The notes beneath the pieces are model-generated. The model had not been told where the DNA came from. It made no database searches and was given only the letters and a program-made list of their open reading frames with translations. A stretch of DNA of 8,916 nucleotides. Source: Spirochaetaceae bacterium (GTDB lineage: Bacteria > Spirochaetota > Spirochaetia > DSM-27196 > SKKC01). The stretch lies in contig PWGF01000245.1 of the NCBI GenBank assembly GCA_003554375.1, forward strand, positions 1-8,916, in the 5' to 3' direction. The position numbers were made by a program, and so were the translations under genes. This document shows positions 5,401-8,916 of the stretch, piece after piece. Position 1 is the stretch's first letter; every line of letters starts with the position of its first letter.

Positions 5401-6625
5401 GAAGCAGGCTCTCGTGCTGAAGCCGGATGAAGTCCTCCCAGATGAAGTCGCTGGTACCGAGGAGAATTGCCAACTCCTCCTGGAAATGGGGATCGGAGAG
5501 CATGCTTCGGACGTCCGCCGCACCGCGCGCGGTCGACAGCTCCTGGATGACCTGGCTGAAGCGGAGGAGCGCTGCGTAGGGATCCGGCGCTTGGTCCAGG
5601 AAGCTCGTGAACTGTTTCGTGAACACGATCGAGAGCGTGATCCGGTCGAGGACATCGCGATCTCGAACCGCCCTGCCGTCTGGGCCAACGAACTCGAATG
5701 TGTCCTGGATGCGTCCATCCACTGTGGAGATGTCGACGCGGGTGATCGACACTCCGTGTAAGCTAAGCGCCGTACTGAGCGCATACAGGAAGCACGGCGT
5801 ATCCTCGCTTCTCACGGTGAAACGCGTGACGCCGTTGTGGTCCGTTGCGTGCTCGACTTCCACCGGCAGCAGCATACGATACGTATTTCGGAGCCGCCCG
5901 ATCTGAAGCGATACCTCCTCCACTACGTAACGCCGTGCTTTCTCGACCGCGCCGTGGTCGCTTGGATCGGCGAGGTGTCGAAAGAGGGTGTTGAACTGCC
6001 CTTCCAACGTGTCTTCCCAGTTGGAGGTAGGATCGAGTGGCTCGATCTCGAAGCTGTCCACGATTCGAGTTCCGATCCGGTCGTCGAGTGGAACGGTGTA
6101 GGCGTGTCCTCGATGCACCTGGAGCCCCGCCGCAGAGATCAGTCCCGTGACCAGCGAAAAAAGCCACGGCCGATCGGCTCCCAGAACAGTCACCCGCGCA
6201 AGAGGGCGCCGGTGCGCGGCGCCGGTAGCCTCGCCGCTACCCGTGGCGCTGCAGCTACCGGTAGCCTCGCCGCCACCCGCCGGCTCGACTATCAAGCGGA
6301 ATGGGAGCTCGGGCTCGAGCGCAAGAAGCAATCTCACGTACTGTTCGGCTTGCTCCTCGGTAAGCGTTCGAAAGAAGTCCGCGGGCAGAGCTTGTACTAG
6401 TTTTTGCGATACGCTCGAGAGGTGCGTCTGTACGTTGCTCGGCTCCTGAGCGTTTTCGTGACGATCTTCGCAGCGTGAAGAGGCCGGCTCGGAGCCACCC
6501 CCCGGACTCGCTGCGTCTCCCTGGGGGGCAGTCGGATTTCGTAGAACCGGAGCTTTCTCCGCTGAGGACGCGGAGTCGCTCAAGGCTGTGAGGAGGCGGA
6601 AGCGCTTTTCCGATACGGAAGACAT
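2486..6625 (-). CDS. glnE: GlnE-type glutamine synthetase adenylyltransferase/deadenylylase with N-terminal ACT domains
   Basis: This family attaches AMP to, or removes it from, the regulatory tyrosine of glutamine synthetase. At 1379 aa the protein is far longer than E. coli GlnE (about 946). Domain order: low-complexity 1-60; two GlnD-like ACT domains at about 143-200 (VLGADRPWLFSLV core) and 266-322 (VRSEDTPCFLYAL core); a helical region; first nucleotidyltransferase half with FGLGKLGGEALGYASDIEL (517-535), RLRPYGADGP (581-590) and GGLVDLEY (675-682); helical linker; second half with FGKLGAGELNYSSDIDL (1035-1051), a disordered insert of about 72 residues, RLRPHGEAGP (1161-1170) and GGIRDIEFLVQ (1255-1265). 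By eye the first half resembles the E. coli C-half and the second half the E. coli N-half. The start ATG follows an in-frame TGA six codons upstream, with only a weak GGAAA as ribosome site. glnA, its expected target, is next downstream. No PII or glnD gene is in view. Confidence 0.94.
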   Translation of the reverse strand: MSSVSEKRFRLLTALSDSASSAEKAPVLRNPTAPQGDAASPGGGSEPASSRCEDRHENAQEPSNVQTHLSSVSQKLVQALPADFFRTLTEEQAEQYVRLLLALEPELPFRLIVEPAGGGEATGSCSATGSGEATGAAHRRPLARVTVLGADRPWLFSLVTGLISAAGLQVHRGHAYTVPLDDRIGTRIVDSFEIEPLDPTSNWEDTLEGQFNTLFRHLADPSDHGAVEKARRYVVEEVSLQIGRLRNTYRMLLPVEVEHATDHNGVTRFTVRSEDTPCFLYALSTALSLHGVSITRVDISTVDGRIQDTFEFVGPDGRAVRDRDVLDRITLSIVFTKQFTSFLDQAPDPYAALLRFSQVIQELSTARGAADVRSMLSDPHFQEELAILLGTSDFIWEDFIRLQHESLLPMLRKVEQHELLSTDEHEIESALDQKLAECQNREEAVEELNRFKDRESFLIDLDHILVPELDFFFLSRRLTSLAEAVVRAAIRLAWGGIVETHGVPRTAAGVEASWATFGLGKLGGEALGYASDIELLFMYSDDGESDGRKPVRNREFFERLFRSAVGMIRARREGIFRIDLRLRPYGADGPLACKLDSFVSYYGPKGPAHAAERLALVRLRWIAGDEELGRRAVRIRDDILYRSESIDIAELRKLREHQIAEKVPEGRINAKFSPGGLVDLEYNVQLLQVTYGRAKPELRCPGIHEALRELSKEGAIDTAEAEAMISAYRFLRDLLNGMRMLRGNAQDLFLPDFDSLEFRHLARRIGYRHDENLAAQEKLKLDFEMHTAAVRSFVERHLGREAIPGEAAGSVADLVLSDSLSEEASRAAFAGAGFSRPERAVENIRAMRRTGIPRTRLARLLVLAWDRLAQVADPDMALNNWEAFLGRLRDTDEHVSRLLNQPKRLDIFFTIANGSQFLADTLIANPEFFDWITEARTVRSSYSETELANQLRAELEECTTRPERLNAIRRFRKRHILRIGTRDICLQTSLSEVTGEISSLARAVIEEALRAVWSKVEAQGLPVPASPDRFCVLAFGKLGAGELNYSSDIDLVAVYDPAHDPLVSQSTESESSGEAPASRAPTSGAPATGSTGEAATDAPASSTADLSPGRVAGKDPPARDEQQPQPRPDEEERLYVRVFRSLIQDLTDFTEEGQAYRVDLRLRPHGEAGPMVPATHALLRYYRSSAQLWEQQALLKLSPVAGARFIGQRVVAELRPTLSHPRKPAIVRRTVRMLRSEAVEHHGAEEREDIKNRIGGIRDIEFLVQALQMIHAPTYPGLLIGNTLAAIEALKGASLLSEEQAAQLECDYVFLRKIEHFLQLYGDRRLHALPSEPPERRKLARCVQGPGADPDTFFATLDEVLRRTRNEYRAILEEDDAAE
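3233..3448 (-). other. Disordered insert inside the second GlnE catalytic domain
   Basis: Codons 1060-1131 of glnE encode about 72 residues rich in Ser, Ala, Thr, Gly, Glu and Pro. They lie between the metal-binding SSDIDL motif and the RVDLRLRP motif of one nucleotidyltransferase fold. In E. coli GlnE the matching stretch is a short loop. The reading frame continues through it and the domain resumes normally at RLYVRVFRSL, so it is an inserted surface loop and not a frameshift. Confidence 0.8.
6222..6279 (-). repeat. Pair of 22-bp direct repeats in the glnE 5' region
   Basis: Two copies at 6222-6243 and 6258-6279 match at 21 of 22 bases, spaced 36 bp apart (12 codons). They encode the low-complexity stretch GEATGSCSATGSGEATG (about residues 119-135) just before the first ACT domain. 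Similar Ala-Thr-Gly-Ser-Glu composition recurs in the insert at 3233-3448. Confidence 0.75.
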
Positions 6626-6653
6626 GGGCGGTGTTTCCGGTCAGTATGCGTCT

Positions 6654-6682
6654 ATCGTACGGCGCTGCCCGAGCCCTGTCAA
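6654..6682 (-). promoter_or_regulatory. glnE promoter, sigma70 type
   Basis: On the - strand a perfect TTGACA (6682-6677) is followed after 17 bases by TACGAT (6659-6654). Transcription would start near 6647, leaving a leader of about 20 nt before the glnE ATG. The same -10 hexamer occurs in the pepT promoter. Confidence 0.65.
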
Positions 6683-6718
6683 CGTCACCGATGGTCGACC
6701 TCACAGCCTCAGGTGACG
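6683..6718. promoter_or_regulatory. Inverted repeat directly upstream of the glnE -35 (possible operator)
   Basis: CGTCACC (6683-6689) and GGTGACG (6712-6718) form a perfect 7-bp inverted repeat with a 22-bp spacer. A GGTCGACC palindrome (6693-6700) lies within the spacer but off-centre. The element abuts the upstream edge of the glnE -35, where an activator could bind. Its binding protein is unknown. Confidence 0.3.
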
Positions 6719-6791
6719 ATGCGTGGCTCCCGGCCGGCGGCGCTCGGCACCGCGCAGGCGAGGGCGGGCCGGCTGGGAGCAGGCTGGTGGA

Positions 6792-6919
6792 GCTTCGCCC
6801 ATGGTGGGGGAAGCGGAAGCCCGCGAGGGGCGTGCCGGGCAGAGCGCGAGCGGAGCCCGATAAGCACGCCCCGGTGCCCGCAGGGCACGCGGGCTGAAGC
6901 GTGGGGGATACTTCCCCCA
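6792..6919 (+). other. Cluster of four strong hairpins, candidate structured RNA
   Basis: The glnE-pepT gap (6626-7039) has no convincing gene, but its middle is densely self-complementary. H1, 6792-6814: GCTTC/GAAGC and CCCA/TGGG around one G-G mismatch. H2, 6827-6872: perfect 9-bp stem GGGGCGTGC/GCACGCCCC, then CGGGC/GCCCG with a bulged ATAA, a 3x3 purine internal loop, and GC/GC closed by a GCGA (GNRA) tetraloop. H3, 6874-6888: GTGCCC/GGGCAC. H4, 6902-6919: TGGGGGA/TCCCCCA with a TACT loop. The GNRA loop appears only on the + strand, which favours that orientation. No clear promoter precedes it and no T tract follows H4. It could be a small RNA, part of a longer pepT leader, or a palindromic repeat element. 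It does not match RNase P, SRP, tmRNA or a riboswitch I know. Confidence 0.4.
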
Positions 6920-7003
6920 ACAATCCGTGCCTCACGGTCGAAGGCTTGTTGCTCGCCGCCGGCGGTGGCGTTCCAGCCTGGTCCTTGCTTGGAAAACTCG
7001 CCT

Positions 7004-7032
7004 TTGACGGGCCTCGACCGGTGGTATACGAT
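7004..7032 (+). promoter_or_regulatory. pepT promoter
   Basis: TTGACG (7004-7009; 5 of 6 matches) is followed after 17 bases by TACGAT (7027-7032), with an overlapping alternative TATACG at 7025-7030. The expected transcription start falls 7 to 8 bases after the -10, at or within a base or two of the pepT ATG (7040). Confidence 0.55.
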
Positions 7033-7039
7033 CTCGCGC

Positions 7040-8314
7040 ATGACTCACGCGGAGATGGAACGGGAACGCCACTGGTTCGAAGCCGATGTTCGCGAGCGCT
7101 TCGTGCGCTACGCCACTGTCGCTACGACGTCGGATCGGCGGTCGAGCTCGATCCCTTCGACCTCGGGCCAGTGGGACCTGGCAAAGCTCCTCGCCCAGGA
7201 GCTCCGGGATCTGGGGCTGACGGATGTGGAGCTGACCGACCGCTGCTATCTGATTGCTCGTATCCCCGCAAATGAGGAAGGCGCCGGAGCGCCCACGTTT
7301 GGGCTGATGGCCCATGTGGACACGGCACCCGATCTCTCGGGGGAGAACGTTCGACCGCAGGTGATCGAACGGTACGAGGGCGAGTCGATTCCGCTGGGGG
7401 AGAGCGGATACCGGCTGGATCCGGAGGAGTACCCGGAGCTTCTGATGTACCACGGCCAAGCGATAATCACGACGGACGGAACCACACTGCTCGGCGGCGA
7501 CGACAAGGCGGGCATTGCCGAAATCATGACGGCGGCGTCCTTTCTGCTCAGTCGCCCGGAAATACCCCATGGGGAGATCGAGCTGATATTCACCCCGGAT
7601 GAGGAGACCGGGCGAGGGATGAGCGCGTTTCCTCTGGAGAAACTCCGGTCCGCCTGTTGTTATACACTCGATGGGCCCGGCGAGGGCTCGGTGGAGACCG
7701 AGTGCTTCCACGCCTACCGCGTGACGCTCACCTTCCACGGCCGAGCGGCGCATTTGGGGTATGCCCGTGGGAAACTCGTGAATGCGGTGGCAATGGCTGC
7801 TGCGTATGCTGCCTCGCTTCCACAGGCTGAGAGTCCTGAAGCGACCGATGGGCGATACGGCTACTACTGTCCCTTGCAGATATCCGGAGATGCCGAGCGC
7901 GCCTACCTCCACGTCTACGTGCGTGACTTCGAGCCTGACGGGATGGAACGGCGACTCGAGACGCTTCGCCGGCTGGAGGCGGCCGTGGAATCGATGTACC
8001 CAGGCGGCAAGATCGAAGTGAGCGAAGAGCGGCAATACGCCAATATGCGTGATGCCCTCGGTCGCCATCCTGGTGTCGTGGAGAAGCTCGAAGCGGCGAT
8101 CGCCGAGACCGGTATTCAGCCCGAACGGGGGCTCATCCGGGGTGGTACCGACGGCGCCCGGCTCACTGAGATGGGCATCCCCACGCCGAATCTGTTCTCC
8201 GGCCAGTTCAACATGCACAGCCGTTTCGAGTGGGTTGCCGTCCCCGCGATGGTACGTGCCGCCCAGAGCGTGGTTCACCTGGCACGGCTCTGGGCGGAGG
8301 AGTCGCGGGAGTAG
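7040..8314 (+). CDS. pepT: Peptidase T (M20 family tripeptide aminopeptidase)
   Basis: PepT is a cytoplasmic two-zinc aminopeptidase that releases the N-terminal residue of tripeptides. The protein has 424 aa from this ATG (E. coli about 408). Metal and catalytic motifs are all present in order: AHVDTAPD (His92, Asp94), LLGGDDKAGIAE (Asp154), TPDEETGRG (Glu188 catalytic, Glu189), YTLDGPGEG (Asp211), the dimerisation-domain FHGRAAHLG (232-240), RGGTDGARL (367-375) and FNMHSRFEW (His393). The frame stays open 109 codons further upstream, but that stretch overlaps the hairpin cluster and promoter and looks noncoding, so I place the start at 7040, where M20 homology begins. No Shine-Dalgarno sequence precedes this ATG, and the promoter position suggests a leaderless mRNA. 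The last 40 bases overlap the end of alr on the opposite strand. Confidence 0.93.
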   Translation: MTHAEMERERHWFEADVRERFVRYATVATTSDRRSSSIPSTSGQWDLAKLLAQELRDLGLTDVELTDRCYLIARIPANEEGAGAPTFGLMAHVDTAPDLSGENVRPQVIERYEGESIPLGESGYRLDPEEYPELLMYHGQAIITTDGTTLLGGDDKAGIAEIMTAASFLLSRPEIPHGEIELIFTPDEETGRGMSAFPLEKLRSACCYTLDGPGEGSVETECFHAYRVTLTFHGRAAHLGYARGKLVNAVAMAAAYAASLPQAESPEATDGRYGYYCPLQISGDAERAYLHVYVRDFEPDGMERRLETLRRLEAAVESMYPGGKIEVSEERQYANMRDALGRHPGVVEKLEAAIAETGIQPERGLIRGGTDGARLTEMGIPTPNLFSGQFNMHSRFEWVAVPAMVRAAQSVVHLARLWAEESRE

Positions 8315-8916
8315 ATCCGCGGGACCCGCTTGCTGATGTTGCAGGTTATCTCGTACGGGATCGTCCCGCACAAGCCGGCGAGCTCCGCCGCATCCGGACC
8401 GCCGGCGTCCGGCCCAAAGAGCGACACCTCCGCGTAGAGCTCCGGCGGGGTCGATCCACAGTCGACCATAAGCTGGTCCATGCAGACGCGTCCTACGATC
8501 GGGAGGCGCCTTCCTCCGGCGAGCACCGTGCCGCTGTTCGAGAGAAGCCGGTTGTACCCGTCTCCATAGCCGCACGGTATGGTGCCGATCCAGGTGCGTC
8601 GCTCGGTCCGATACGTTGCGCCGTAGCTAATCGTGGTTCCGGCCGGCACTTCCTTGAGGAACACGATCCGCGATCGCAGCTCCATTACCGGGCGAAGCTC
8701 GAGCGGGCGGTCCATCTCCTGCGATGGGTAGTACCCATACGCCGCGAGTCCCGGGCGCACCATATGGTAGTAGCTCTCCGGGTACTGGAGGACCGCGCCG
8801 CTGTTTGCCGCATGGATCACGCCCGGATCGATCCCTTCGGCCCGGATCGCCTCCAACGCCCTTTCGAAGCGCTGGAGCTGCGTCCGTGTGAGCGCCGGAT
8901 CGCGGTCGTCGGCGGC
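8275..8916 (-). CDS. alr: Alanine racemase, C-terminal part (5' end outside window)
   Basis: The visible 213 residues are the C-terminal portion of a PLP-dependent alanine racemase (about 370 aa), which makes D-alanine for peptidoglycan. Family motifs are clear: HAANSGA (35-41 of the visible part), MVRPGLAAYG (52-61), the start of the C-terminal beta domain at MELRSRIVFLKEVPAGTTISYG with the catalytic tyrosine of SYG (visible residue 98, equivalent to Tyr265 of Bacillus Alr), GTIPCGYGDGYNR (111-123) and VGRVCMDQLMVD (141-152). The Lys that binds PLP lies beyond the right edge. The family's usual end, KRVPRIY, is followed by an 11-residue tail (SRDSSAQSRAR) that runs into the pepT 3' end. The frame is open to the window edge, so no start can be given. 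Nothing suggests damage. Confidence 0.95.
   Translation of the reverse strand, partial: AADDRDPALTRTQLQRFERALEAIRAEGIDPGVIHAANSGAVLQYPESYYHMVRPGLAAYGYYPSQEMDRPLELRPVMELRSRIVFLKEVPAGTTISYGATYRTERRTWIGTIPCGYGDGYNRLLSNSGTVLAGGRRLPIVGRVCMDQLMVDCGSTPPELYAEVSLFGPDAGGPDAAELAGLCGTIPYEITCNISKRVPRIYSRDSSAQSRAR

Noticed and set aside
6713..7039. Upstream 109-codon extension of the pepT frame (would give a 533-aa protein)
   Set aside because: The extension is low-complexity, unrelated to M20 peptidases, and covers the hairpin cluster and the pepT promoter. Family similarity begins just after the ATG at 7040.
6932..8575. 547-codon open frame on the - strand opposite pepT
   Set aside because: It runs antisense through all conserved PepT motifs and part of alr. 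Long antisense frames are common in GC-rich coding DNA, and its translation shows no family features.

Overview
The window is GC-rich bacterial chromosome carrying core nitrogen and cell-wall metabolism genes. No mobile element, CRISPR array or prophage gene was seen. The tRNA gene lacks an encoded CCA end, glutamine synthetase is the adenylylatable I-beta type, and a diderm-type GlnE is present. Together with a peptidase T and the style of the coiled-coil protein, this suggests a free-living, high-GC Gram-negative. A spirochaete such as a Spirochaetaceae relative is my tentative guess, from recall only and not proven here.

Layout, left to right. (1) Positions 3-485, + strand: the 3' part of a coiled-coil, tail-anchored membrane protein built from 7- and 11-residue repeats, followed by a likely terminator. 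(2) 623-696, - strand: tRNA-Arg(CCT), with a strong sigma70-type promoter about 130 bases upstream. (3) 890-2314, - strand: glnA, with its own promoter and a structured leader. (4) 2486-6625, - strand: a very large glnE (1379 aa). (5) 6626-7039: a 414-base divergent intergenic region with a glnE promoter on one side, a pepT promoter on the other, and a cluster of four strong hairpins between. (6) 7040-8314, + strand: pepT, probably read from a leaderless mRNA. (7) 8275-8916, - strand: the C-terminal part of alanine racemase, overlapping the pepT end tail-to-tail by 40 bases.

How the genes work together: glnE and glnA lie in the same direction. GlnA makes glutamine, and GlnE-family enzymes switch it off and on by adding or removing AMP on a tyrosine, which is present here as Tyr402. 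The most unusual object is this GlnE. It starts with two GlnD-like ACT domains. Its two nucleotidyltransferase halves appear to be in the opposite order from E. coli GlnE: the N-terminal half resembles the E. coli C-terminal (adenylylating) half, and the C-terminal half resembles the E. coli N-terminal (deadenylylating) half. It also carries a roughly 72-residue disordered insert inside the second catalytic domain. This suggests a GlnE that may sense glutamine directly rather than only through PII/GlnD. PepT (peptide recycling) and Alr (D-alanine supply) have no evident link to the gln genes.

Four promoter-like sites share a TTGACA-like -35, a 17-base spacer and a -10 of the form TAnnnT, which supports them mutually. 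All are read by eye without scoring.
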